A DNA stretch of 64,000 bases from Lacicoccus qingdaonensis (GTDB lineage Bacteria > Bacillota > Bacilli > Staphylococcales > Salinicoccaceae): assembly GCF_900101075.1 (NCBI RefSeq), contig NZ_FNFY01000011.1, positions 1 to 64,000 on the forward strand, written 5' to 3'. Under the pieces are notes generated by a model. That model made no database searches, had not been told where the DNA came from, and worked only from the letters and a program-made list of their open reading frames with translations. Each line of letters opens with the position of its first letter. Within the stretch, counting starts at the first letter, position 1. Made by a program: the position numbers and the translations under genes. Below, piece after piece: positions 41,991 through 51,686 of the stretch.

Positions 41991-43298
41991 TTAGGCTATA
42001 TGGTCTTCTTTGGGAATATCATTGTTTTCCTGTCTGATATAGTAGGCACCCTTGGTGAGAATGGCGATCACAACCGTTAGTACTGCCGCCAGCAGGGCAG
42101 CGAAAAAGGCTGCTGTACTCGCAAGGAAAGTTCCCATGAAACCTAAAGCTGCGATGGTCCCGAGACCACTCGCAACAATTAATGCCGTTACACCGACCGG
42201 ATTCCACTTGAACAGGTTGTCCTGTCTCGCTTCATAATATGCAGGGCCAATTTTCAGCAGTCTTTTGACTATCACTGCATCTGCGACCAGCACCGATGCC
42301 CATGACAGCAGGAAGACTCCCTGGAATGTCAATGCTGTATCCAGGTTCTCCGTAATACCGCCAAGCATCAAAATAATAGCGACCACCCCGCTCACAACGA
42401 CCCAAAAACGGCGCCCAGGTCTGAAGTTCGCTATGTTTTCAAAGAAGTTTGATAATGACAACGAACTGCTGTAAATGTTCGTTACATTAATTCTCAACTG
42501 AGTGATCAGTGTAAACAGAGCCCCGCCGATACCCAGCAGGTGAACGATATAGACACCCGGGTTGGGTTCTGACAGCAGAACACCAAACCAGATGCCGAGT
42601 CCGCCCATGATTCCGTAACAGAATATCTGTGGAATAAAACCGATTGCCGCAGTCGCTTTCATATCTTTCGGTTTAAGAAACCTTGCATAGTCTGAAGGTA
42701 TCAATGCCGTCAGTCCCATGATACCGTGGTGCATACCAATACATAATAATAAAGCGGTACCTCCGACCTGAACACCTTCAGGCATATAAGTAAAGACATT
42801 ACCGGTATATTCAGACGTCACAAAAAACGCCATAATAATAGCTGCAGCTAAAAAGACAAAAAATATTGGCAGCGACCACTTTTGAAGTTTGTCCAACTGT
42901 TTGATACCAAACCAGTTAAGCGGTATGACCACCGTACCAAAAACTAAAATATATACCCACATTGGTATTGCAGGGAAAAATTCATTCAGCGCATAGACCA
43001 GTATCATACCTTCCAAAGCACAATACATGATAAAGTTCGATGCGTAAATCAACGAAGTGAGCGAAGCCCCGATATAACCGAAGCCGCCGCCTCTCGACAT
43101 TAAATTGACGTTCAAACCACTTTTAGCAGACAAGTATGAAATATATGTACTTAAGATTCCTGCTACGATAATTGCATAAACTGATGAAATAATTGCGTTG
43201 ATGGCGCCAAACTGCAGTGCCATGACACTTCCCAGCTGGAAATAAAAAATCGCAGTAGCGATTCCGAATGTAATGTTGGTAATGCTTAACCAACCCAT
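41991..43298 (-). CDS. NCS1-family purine/pyrimidine-type permease
   Basis: 435 residues from ATG 43298, about 12 membrane spans, of the nucleobase:cation symporter-1 (CodB/PucI-like) family: MSRGGGFGYIGASL, LNWFGIKQLDKLQKWSLPIF and IPSDYARFLKP are family patches. The frame is open upstream and reads SDDYSLERVPRNKRN immediately before the Met, which matches the usual N terminus of the family. The true start is therefore probably about 27-29 codons earlier, but no ATG, GTG or TTG exists there; an ATC at 43379 follows GAGGGAG with nine bases. Substrate unknown (cytosine, hypoxanthine or hydroxymethylpyrimidine are possible). Confidence 0.85.
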   Translation of the reverse strand: MGWLSITNITFGIATAIFYFQLGSVMALQFGAINAIISSVYAIIVAGILSTYISYLSAKSGLNVNLMSRGGGFGYIGASLTSLIYASNFIMYCALEGMILVYALNEFFPAIPMWVYILVFGTVVIPLNWFGIKQLDKLQKWSLPIFFVFLAAAIIMAFFVTSEYTGNVFTYMPEGVQVGGTALLLCIGMHHGIMGLTALIPSDYARFLKPKDMKATAAIGFIPQIFCYGIMGGLGIWFGVLLSEPNPGVYIVHLLGIGGALFTLITQLRINVTNIYSSSLSLSNFFENIANFRPGRRFWVVVSGVVAIILMLGGITENLDTALTFQGVFLLSWASVLVADAVIVKRLLKIGPAYYEARQDNLFKWNPVGVTALIVASGLGTIAALGFMGTFLASTAAFFAALLAAVLTVVIAILTKGAYYIRQENNDIPKEDHIA

Positions 43299-43584
43299 GT
43301 TTCTCTTGTTTCTCGGGACCCTCTCCAGTGAATAATCATCACTTTGTCCCGTTTCTTCTGTGAGTTCATGTGTACTGATGTATATCTACTCCCTCATAAT
43401 AATAATTTAAAAATAAACCATTAATATGTGTAAGTATTCACATACTTATTACGACTGCATCGCAAACTATATCATTAAACCCGGATTTAATCAAACTGAC
43501 TTAGAACACCGTATCTAAAAGTATTTAATTTTATAAATATTAAATTATAGTTCATTATTACCATATAGATTAAAAGAAGATAGC

Positions 43585-43626
43585 AAAAAAGCTTTCCAGA
43601 AAATCAATTCTGGAAAGCTTTTTATT
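43585..43626 (-). terminator. groESL terminator
   Basis: AAAAAGCTTTCCAGAA-aatcaa-TTCTGGAAAGCTTTTT, a 16-bp perfect stem with A/T flanks, just after the groEL stop. Confidence 0.9.
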
Positions 43627-43645
43627 ACTGCTTATAAATGGCTGA

Positions 43646-45280
<1,635 letters not shown>

Positions 45281-45310
45281 CTAAAAATTTGAGTGGTTTT
45301 ATTTTATCTT

Positions 45311-45595
45311 TTACTCAACGATTGCTAGAATTTCATTATCAGCTAAAACTAAATAGTCTTTGTCTTCATGTTTTATTTCAGTACCGGCAAATTTGGAGTA
45401 GACGACTCTATCTCCTGGTTTTACCTCTACTTCTATACGAGTACCATTGTCCAGGACTCTACCTGAACCTACTGCAGCAACAGTACCTTCCTGAGGTTTC
45501 TCTTTCGCTGAATCTGTTAAAACGATACCGCTTTTGGTTGTTTCCTCTTTTTGAGTCAAATCAATCACTACACGATTACCTAAAGGTTTTAACAC
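45311..45595 (-). CDS. groES: Co-chaperonin GroES
   Basis: 94 residues, [20 protein letters not shown] at the start, mobile loop [17 protein letters not shown] and [14 protein letters not shown]. It forms the heptameric lid of GroEL. First gene of the operon, with AAGAGGAGG upstream and CIRCE 41 nt before the ATG. Confidence 0.97.
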   Translation of the reverse strand: MLKPLGNRVVIDLTQKEETTKSGIVLTDSAKEKPQEGTVAAVGSGRVLDNGTRIEVEVKPGDRVVYSKFAGTEIKHEDKDYLVLADNEILAIVE

Positions 45596-45635
45596 TTTAA
45601 TGTCCTCCTCTTATTTTATCATTGCAATTATCATT

Positions 45636-45662
45636 TTAGCACTCTGGATACTTAAGTGCTAA
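45636..45662. promoter_or_regulatory. CIRCE operator (HrcA binding site)
   Basis: TTAGCACTC-N9-AAGTGCTAA differs from the consensus TTAGCACTC-N9-GAGTGCTAA in one base. It overlaps the predicted transcription start of groESL, so HrcA would block transcription at normal temperature. Confidence 0.95.
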
Positions 45663-45670
45663 CAATTAAT

Positions 45671-45699
45671 ATAATAATCAAAGAAGGTCAAAAATGCAA
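45671..45699 (-). promoter_or_regulatory. groESL sigma-A promoter
   Basis: On the minus strand TTGCAT (45699-45694), 17 bp, TATTAT (45676-45671). The start point would fall at the CIRCE edge. Confidence 0.7.
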
Positions 45700-45769
45700 G
45701 TGTTTTATATTGCTTTAAGTCAGCTTCGATTTCATGTAAAATAATTTTATTGCCATTGGAGGGAATCGT

Positions 45770-46564
45770 TTGAAGAAACTTTTTAGAAACCGTCAAATTA
45801 ACAGTGCTTTAATTTTACTGATATTCATCGGCGTCCAGCTCGCCGTCATACCTGTCGGTATTATAATGGGCTTCACAACCCCGGACATAAGTCCTGATGA
45901 ACTGGTCACTGCGATCATTCCTTATCAGTTCATTGCATTTTTAATCGGTACCATTCTCGTCGTCATTATCGGCGGTCTTCATCAAAATAAAAATGCGATT
46001 GAAAGAGGACCGCAGACTGATATACCCGTCACTCTCGTCTGGATCGTCGGCGGTGTAATCCTTGCGTATGCCTCACAGGTCATTGCAGGAATGATCAACG
46101 TATATGTATTTGGAAATCCATTGGAGAGCCAGAATACAAATGAAATCATGAATATGATCGAATCGATGCCCCTGATGATTCTGATCGTGGTGCTGCTCGG
46201 TCCGATCATAGAGGAATATGTATTCAGACGTGCAATATTTGCTGAAGTCTACACTTTATTTCCAATGAAAAATGTATGGTATAAAGTGCTGGCCTTCCTG
46301 GTTGCCGGCTTAGTGAGCGGTTTAATATTCGCCGTTGCACACTTTGACTTCACCCACATCATCATATACCTGGCCATGAGTTATGCATTCAGCTTCTTAT
46401 ATGTGATGACGGGGCGGCTGCTTGTCCCGGTAGTCATTCACATAATAATGAATGGGCTGGTTGTCAGCCTGCAGATCTTTCTCGGAGATCAGTTAGAAGA
46501 ACTGCAGCAGTATGAAGAAACACTCGGCATTGCATTTTCCGTTGCAAAAAATATTTTATTCTAA
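45770..46564 (+). CDS. CPBP intramembrane metalloprotease (MroQ/YdiL-like)
   Basis: 264 residues, about seven membrane spans. EEYVFRRAIF gives the EExxxR motif; AVAHFDFTHI (FxxxH) and the C-terminal HIIMN supply the remaining conserved His and Asn of Abi/CPBP proteases. In Staphylococcus aureus the homolog MroQ lies next to groESL and affects Agr peptide processing; Bacillus YdiL lies in the same place. Divergent from groES. TTG start with GGAGGG seven bases upstream. A role in peptide processing here is inference. Confidence 0.88.
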   Translation: MKKLFRNRQINSALILLIFIGVQLAVIPVGIIMGFTTPDISPDELVTAIIPYQFIAFLIGTILVVIIGGLHQNKNAIERGPQTDIPVTLVWIVGGVILAYASQVIAGMINVYVFGNPLESQNTNEIMNMIESMPLMILIVVLLGPIIEEYVFRRAIFAEVYTLFPMKNVWYKVLAFLVAGLVSGLIFAVAHFDFTHIIIYLAMSYAFSFLYVMTGRLLVPVVIHIIMNGLVVSLQIFLGDQLEELQQYEETLGIAFSVAKNILF

Positions 46565-46576
46565 TTAACACAGGCA

Positions 46577-46615
46577 TATAAAAAAGACTGGATTTTTTTC
46601 TCCAGTCTTTTTTAT
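46577..46615. terminator. Bidirectional terminator
   Basis: AAAAAAGACTGGA and TCCAGTCTTTTTT pair around a T-rich loop, between the convergent CPBP and TPM genes. Confidence 0.88.
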
Positions 46616-46619
46616 ATTG

Positions 46620-47477
46620 CTAGAAACCTCGGCCGGCACCGCCACCGCCTCCGGATCCTCCGCCGAAACCGCCGAATCCTCCAGAACCGCCGCCTGAACC
46701 AAAGCCGCCGCCTCCGGAAGGCGGAAACAGCACTACAGGTCCGCCGCGTCTTCTCCGTGTACGTCTGCTTCTGCCGCGTGGTCCGCCGGGACCTCCTGAA
46801 TTATTTGAAAACAGTTTGTAGAGAACATATATCGCTGCCATCACGAAAATGATTCTGGCAATGATATTGAAGAGGCTGAGCTCTTCATCAGCCGGTTCTT
46901 CCCGGGTGAATTCGCCGTCTGTATAACCGTAGGCATCCAGCGATTCCTGATAAATCGCATTATATAAATTCACCAGCCCTTCTTCATAATGGGCATCTGC
47001 AGCACTGTCATCATCTGCATCTGCTGCACTCTGAAAACTGTCCATTGCTGTGTCATCAATGATTCTGCCGATTTTAGCATCGTTCAAGTAACCCTCGACG
47101 CCATAACCGACCTGTATATCCACACCGCGATTATTAAATTCATTGCCGTTGTCCAGGTTCAGGAATATGACGATGCCGTTATCATGCTCTTCTTTACCGA
47201 CACCGTATTCCCTGAGGATTCTGAGCGCATAATCCTGGCGATGCTCCTGGCCGACGGTGGGCATCGTCATCAATAGTAGTTCAGCGCCTGTCCCTTCTTC
47301 GAGATGCTCTCCCAGGTCATTTAATGACTCTGCCGCTTCCGGACTCAAAACATCTGCATGGTCCTGCACGAAATAGTGATTCGTGTCAATTTCAGGCAGA
47401 TCGGTTCTCGCAGAAGCTTCCGGACCAAAAGAAAAGGAAAAGAACACTGCTGTAATGATCAGCAACCAGCGTTTCAT
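46620..47477 (-). CDS. TPM-domain secreted/membrane protein (YgcG-like)
   Basis: 285 residues. A signal peptide (MKRWLLIITAVFFSFSFGPEASA) precedes a TPM domain (about 30-180: VLSPEAAESLNDLGEHLEEG, VGYGVEGYLNDAKIGRI). One membrane span near residue 205 and an Arg-rich then Gly/Phe-rich tail end the protein. TPM proteins are often encoded next to LemA, as here. TPM domains act as possible phosphatase or scaffold modules; the role in Gram-positives is not settled. The start overlaps the lemA stop (TGATG); GTG 47480 is an alternative. Confidence 0.85.
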   Translation of the reverse strand: MKRWLLIITAVFFSFSFGPEASARTDLPEIDTNHYFVQDHADVLSPEAAESLNDLGEHLEEGTGAELLLMTMPTVGQEHRQDYALRILREYGVGKEEHDNGIVIFLNLDNGNEFNNRGVDIQVGYGVEGYLNDAKIGRIIDDTAMDSFQSAADADDDSAADAHYEEGLVNLYNAIYQESLDAYGYTDGEFTREEPADEELSLFNIIARIIFVMAAIYVLYKLFSNNSGGPGGPRGRSRRTRRRRGGPVVLFPPSGGGGFGSGGGSGGFGGFGGGSGGGGGAGRGF

Positions 47478-48070
47478 CACTCATCACCGGAGTCGTTTCC
47501 ACCTGAATCAAAATCAACTTCAGGCACCTCATCCGCAGATTCATCCGCTTCGAAATACGGTTTCTCTTCAAAGCCAAAAATTCCTGCAATCAAGTTGCCA
47601 GGAAATGTTCTTGTGTTTCTGTTATATTCCTGAACGGTGGTATTATAATCCTGTCTGGAAACAGCGATTCTGTTTTCAGCACCTGCAAGTTCATCACGCA
47701 GTCCTGTGAACTGATCACTCGCCTGGAGTTCAGGATAATTCTCAGCCACTGCAATCAGTCTGGATAAGGCTGATCTCATATCGGAATCAGCTTCAGACAC
47801 TTCTTCCATATTGTCGGCATTTGTTATGTTGCTTCTTGCCTCTGCAATATCCGTGAAGATTTCCTCTTCATGATCTGCATATTCCTGAACCGTATTGACC
47901 AGATTCGGAATCAGATCGGCACGTCTCTGCAGCTGGGTATCAATATTGGATTCTGCATTATTCACATCTTCGTCCAGATTAATCAATGAGTTATATCTCG
48001 GAACAATTAAAATCATGACAAAAATAATGAGACCGATGAAAACTCCGATTGGAATTAAATATTTCTTCAT
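47477..48070 (-). CDS. LemA family protein
   Basis: 197 residues. One N-terminal membrane span (about 4-24), then the helical LemA domain: YNSLINLDEDVNNAESNIDT, QLQRRADLIPNLVNTVQEYA and AVAENYPELQASDQF, and an acidic C-terminal tail. Ends with the TGATG overlap to the TPM gene. The pair is widespread; LemA proteins have been linked to membrane remodelling but have no fixed reaction. RBS GAGGAAGCC. Confidence 0.92.
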   Translation of the reverse strand: MKKYLIPIGVFIGLIIFVMILIVPRYNSLINLDEDVNNAESNIDTQLQRRADLIPNLVNTVQEYADHEEEIFTDIAEARSNITNADNMEEVSEADSDMRSALSRLIAVAENYPELQASDQFTGLRDELAGAENRIAVSRQDYNTTVQEYNRNTRTFPGNLIAGIFGFEEKPYFEADESADEVPEVDFDSGGNDSGDE

Positions 48071-48123
48071 GTTGGCTTCCTCTTTCCATTCAATGAACTT
48101 TACTTAAAATTATACATGAAAAA

Positions 48124-49560
48124 TTAATTCCGCTCATCATTTAATACTTTCTCGCACGCAGCTATTATTTTCTTTAAAACTTCTATCCGCGCATACTTTT
48201 TATTATTTCCAGGTATGATATGCCAGGGTGCATACCCGGTATCCGTCTCTTTGATCATATCTTCAGAGGCTTCAAGATATTCATCCCACTTTGCCCTGTT
48301 TCTCCAGTCTTCTTTTGTAATCTTCCATTGTTTTTCAATGTTCTTTTCCCTTTCTTCAAAGCGTTCCAGCTGTTCATCCTTATCCAGTGAAAGGAAAAAC
48401 TTCAGAATGACCGCGCCTGAATTATACAGAGATTTCTCAAAATCCTTGATTTCATCATAGGCCTGGGTCCATTCTTTCTGGCTCGCAAAGCCTTCCACCC
48501 TCTCCACCAGCACTCTTCCGTACCAGCTGCGGTCAAAAAAACCGATATGCCCGCTGCGTGGAATATCTGTTGCAAACCGCCATAAATAGTGATGGGCAAG
48601 TTCTATATCAGAAGGTGCACTGACTGCGTTGATCGTATAACCTGTCGGGTCCAGCCGCTGGCGTGTCCGTTTTATATTGCCGCCTTTACCAGCGGCATCC
48701 ATGCCTTCGTATACGAGAATCAGCGGAATTTTATGCTGATACAGTTGAAACTGGATATCACGCATTTTCAACTGCAGTTCAGGAAGAATATCCTTATAAT
48801 CCTTTTTGGATATTTTCTCTTTGTCAAAATCAAACGTGAAAAGTTCCGACTCGAAATATTTGGTGAAATCACTGACGATCCTTTCCACAGCAGTCGTCCG
48901 CTCTTTTTCAACCCTTGCTTCAAGGGTGTCGATTATGGTTTTGAACATCGTATTGATCGCTTCGTTTTTATTTTCAAAATCAATTTCCGTCCATGGAATC
49001 TGTTGCTTCTGATTGATGAAACCCTGCATTTCTTTTTCATAATCAAATAATTCAAGGTGTTCTTCAAATTCCTCAGCTTTCCATTTCAATGTCGGATTTT
49101 CTTTTAATTTATCCAGGTGTTTCTGTCTCACCTCTTCAGATGTATTCACATAAAACTTGATAATCTCATAACCGTTCTGGTCGAGTGTCCTTTCAAAGTT
49201 TTCCATATCAGCAGATATCTCTTTAATATCCACATCAATGTTATCGGTGATACCAGCTTCTTTATATTCGATATATTGTGCATACCAGCTTCTGAAATGG
49301 ATGTTCACATCCCCTGCTTTCGGCAGATGATTCCAAAACCGCTGCATGAACGGATAGCGCAGATCGATGTCCCTCGGCGGCCTCGTTGCCACAAAATCCG
49401 TATATTTGGCATCAAGTGCCATATAGAGCGCATTGGACAGCCGTGACTTCCCCGATGCCGGCGGCCCTTCTATTATAATCATCACAGGAATGTTCATATC
49501 GTGCGTCTTCCGTGTCATCTCTCCAAGTCTGAATTCCAGTTCATCATCTATTTCAATCAT
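48124..49560 (-). CDS. pap: Polyphosphate:AMP phosphotransferase (two fused PPK2 domains)
   Basis: 478 residues with two PPK2 domains. The first has EGPPASGKSRLSNAL and RPPRDIDLRYPFMQRFW. The second has YEGMDAAGKGGNIKRTRQRL, FDRSWYGRVLVERVEGF and APWHIIPGNNKKYARI. Two-domain PPK2 enzymes (class II, PAP) use polyphosphate to make ADP from AMP. The second domain keeps the full G-x4-GK and DRSWY set; the first has a FRSWYAQY variant and is probably the inactive or modified half, as is usual. ATG with AAGGAGG. Divergent from pepF. Confidence 0.88.
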   Translation of the reverse strand: MIEIDDELEFRLGEMTRKTHDMNIPVMIIIEGPPASGKSRLSNALYMALDAKYTDFVATRPPRDIDLRYPFMQRFWNHLPKAGDVNIHFRSWYAQYIEYKEAGITDNIDVDIKEISADMENFERTLDQNGYEIIKFYVNTSEEVRQKHLDKLKENPTLKWKAEEFEEHLELFDYEKEMQGFINQKQQIPWTEIDFENKNEAINTMFKTIIDTLEARVEKERTTAVERIVSDFTKYFESELFTFDFDKEKISKKDYKDILPELQLKMRDIQFQLYQHKIPLILVYEGMDAAGKGGNIKRTRQRLDPTGYTINAVSAPSDIELAHHYLWRFATDIPRSGHIGFFDRSWYGRVLVERVEGFASQKEWTQAYDEIKDFEKSLYNSGAVILKFFLSLDKDEQLERFEEREKNIEKQWKITKEDWRNRAKWDEYLEASEDMIKETDTGYAPWHIIPGNNKKYARIEVLKKIIAACEKVLNDERN

Positions 49561-49664
49561 TTTATTCCTCCTTAACGTTAAGTATATATACCCTTTATTA
49601 TAATAAAAATAGCCTCTTCCAAAAATTTGCGACTATCAAATTTTAGATTGTCACCCCGTGGTTA

Positions 49665-49673
49665 TGATAGAAT
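49665..49673 (+). promoter_or_regulatory. Extended -10 promoter of pepF
   Basis: TGATAGAAT (TG-n-TAGAAT) 31 nt before the ATG; the -35 is poor. Confidence 0.45.
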
Positions 49674-49703
49674 ATTTATGAATAACAATAAGGGGGAAAC
49701 TAA

Positions 49704-51404
49704 ATGGTCACGAAGTTTCAGGACTATAAATACGAAAGACCCGATTTGCAAAAGATTTCAAAAGAAGTATCTGAACTGATTGAAAAATTTGAGAAAGCAA
49801 AAGATGCGAATGAACAAAGCACAGTCATAGACGAATTGAACAAGATTTTCAATCACGTGGATACAATGGCGACACTCGCACACATCCGTGCCTCCATTGA
49901 TACGAAAGATGAATTTTATGATGCGGAAAGAAACTTTTTCGATGAGTATGATCCAGTCATCACAGAAATCAACAATAAATATTATGATGCAATCGTAAAC
50001 AGTGATTTTCGATTTGACCTCGAGGATCTATATGGCAGACAGCTTTTCGCTCTTGCCGAAAACCAGCTGAAAAGTTATGACCCAGCAGTAAAGGAATTGA
50101 TCCAGGAAGAAAACAGACTGTCCACCCAATATTCCAAACTGCTGGCAGGTGCAGAAATTGAATTTGACGGCAAAACTTTAAACCTCTCAGAGTTCAGCCC
50201 ATATATGGAAGACCCTGACCGCAATGTCCGTAAAGAAGCCACCGAAGCTGTGCAGGGCTTTATGGGAGACAACCTTGAAACGATAGATGACATTTATGAC
50301 AGACTTGTAAAAACAAGAGATAAAATTGCCAAAGAACTTGGCTATCAGGATTTTGTGGAACTCGGCTACGTAAGAATGAACAGAATCGACTATGACCGTG
50401 ATATGGTCGAAACATTCAGAAACCAGGTTGCAGAGTATGTTGTACCGGTGGTAACCAGACTGAAACAACGCCAGGGCAGACGTATCGGGTTGTCCGATCT
50501 GAAATCATACGATGAATCATTTGATTTCCTGACAGGCAACGCGGCGCCAAAAGGCAAAACGAAAGATATCATGAAGAACGGTGCGAAAATGTACAAGGAA
50601 CTTTCACCTGAAACAGATGAGTTCTATACATTTATGACAGAACGTGAACTGTTTGATGTCGAAGCCAAGAAAGGTAAAGAAGGCGGTGGCTACTGCACTT
50701 TCATCCCGGAGTATGATTCACCATTCATATTCTCAAACTTTAATGGGACACTCGGAGACGTCACTGTGCTGACTCATGAAGCCGGCCATGCTTTCCAATC
50801 ATATATGTCACGCGGTTTCGAGGTACCGGAGTATCAGTTCCCGACACTCGAATCTGCTGAAATCCATTCAATGAGCATGGAGTATTTCACTTATCCATGG
50901 ATGGACCTGTTCTTTGAAGAAGATACAGATAAATTCAAGTTCTCACATCTGGCAAGTGATATTTCATTCCTGCCATATGGTGTTGCAATTGATGAATTCC
51001 AGCACATCGTTTATGAGAACCCAGAACTCACACCGAAAGAACGCCGTGATGAATGGAAGAAACTTGAGCAAAAATATTTACCACACAGAGACTATGATGG
51101 TATTGAACCACTCGAAAGCGGTTCGTTCTGGCATTACCAGGGCCATGTGTTCGGTGCCCCGTTCTACTACATCGACTACACACTCGCACAAATCTGTGCA
51201 ATCCAGTTCTGGAAACGTGCCAAAGAAGACTTTGATGCAGCATGGGAAGACTACCTTGCATTATGTAAACTCGGCGGATCACTGCCTTTCAATTCACTTG
51301 TTGAAGCAGCAAAATTAAGGTCACCTTTTGAAGAAGGCAGCCTGAAAGAAGTCGTCGAAGAAGTCAGCGATTACCTGGACTCAATCGACGATACCAAACT
51401 GTAA
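49704..51404 (+). CDS. pepF: Oligoendopeptidase F (M3 metallopeptidase)
   Basis: 566 residues. The zinc motif is THEAGHAFQSYM (HExxH), with the third ligand Glu in LESAEIHSMSMEYF; the substrate-side motif GGGYCTFIPEY is just before it. It degrades short peptides in the cytoplasm. AAGGGGG before the ATG. Single gene with terminator. Confidence 0.93.
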   Translation: MVTKFQDYKYERPDLQKISKEVSELIEKFEKAKDANEQSTVIDELNKIFNHVDTMATLAHIRASIDTKDEFYDAERNFFDEYDPVITEINNKYYDAIVNSDFRFDLEDLYGRQLFALAENQLKSYDPAVKELIQEENRLSTQYSKLLAGAEIEFDGKTLNLSEFSPYMEDPDRNVRKEATEAVQGFMGDNLETIDDIYDRLVKTRDKIAKELGYQDFVELGYVRMNRIDYDRDMVETFRNQVAEYVVPVVTRLKQRQGRRIGLSDLKSYDESFDFLTGNAAPKGKTKDIMKNGAKMYKELSPETDEFYTFMTERELFDVEAKKGKEGGGYCTFIPEYDSPFIFSNFNGTLGDVTVLTHEAGHAFQSYMSRGFEVPEYQFPTLESAEIHSMSMEYFTYPWMDLFFEEDTDKFKFSHLASDISFLPYGVAIDEFQHIVYENPELTPKERRDEWKKLEQKYLPHRDYDGIEPLESGSFWHYQGHVFGAPFYYIDYTLAQICAIQFWKRAKEDFDAAWEDYLALCKLGGSLPFNSLVEAAKLRSPFEEGSLKEVVEEVSDYLDSIDDTKL

Positions 51405-51418
51405 TATTGATTTGAAGG

Positions 51419-51460
51419 ACAGGATAAAACCTTTTAACAGGGTTTTATCCTGTTTTTTAT
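51419..51460 (+). terminator. pepF terminator
   Basis: ACAGGATAAAACC and GGTTTTATCCTGT pair, followed by TTTTTT. Confidence 0.92.
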
Positions 51461-51465
51461 TTTGG

Positions 51466-51620
51466 CCCGTGTCATCGTTTTATCTGCCATGGCACGGGAA
51501 GCACCACCTCGTGCCGTCGTTTATCTGCCATGGCACGAGAACCTAAACCTCGTGCCGTCGTTTTACCGCCATGGCACGGGAAGCACCACCTCGTGCCGTC
51601 GTTTGGCCGCCATGGCATGT
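51466..51620. repeat. 41-bp tandem repeat of hairpin-forming units
   Basis: GCCATGGCA recurs with CCATGG at 51487, 51528, 51569 and 51610, exactly every 41 bp. Each unit reads about CCTCGTGCCGTCGTTTT, then (A)TCTGCCATGGCACG(G/A)GA. CGTGCC pairs with GGCACG across about 16-18 nt, so each unit can fold, and TGCCATGGCA is itself palindromic. The array lies between two convergent terminators. No coding frame or CRISPR pattern. Confidence 0.9.
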
Positions 51621-51629
51621 CACTACATT

Positions 51630-51672
51630 AAAAAAGCGAGCGCTGTCCTGACGGATCAACACTCGCTTTCGT
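51630..51672 (-). terminator. Terminator of the LPXTG-protein gene
   Basis: AAAGCGAG and CTCGCTTT pair; on the minus strand the stem ends in CTCGCTTTTTT. Confidence 0.75.
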
Positions 51673-51686
51673 ATTCAAGTTATTCG

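Noticed and set aside
51466-51620. CRISPR array
   Set aside because: The 41-bp units abut with conserved sequence across the whole unit; no variable spacers.
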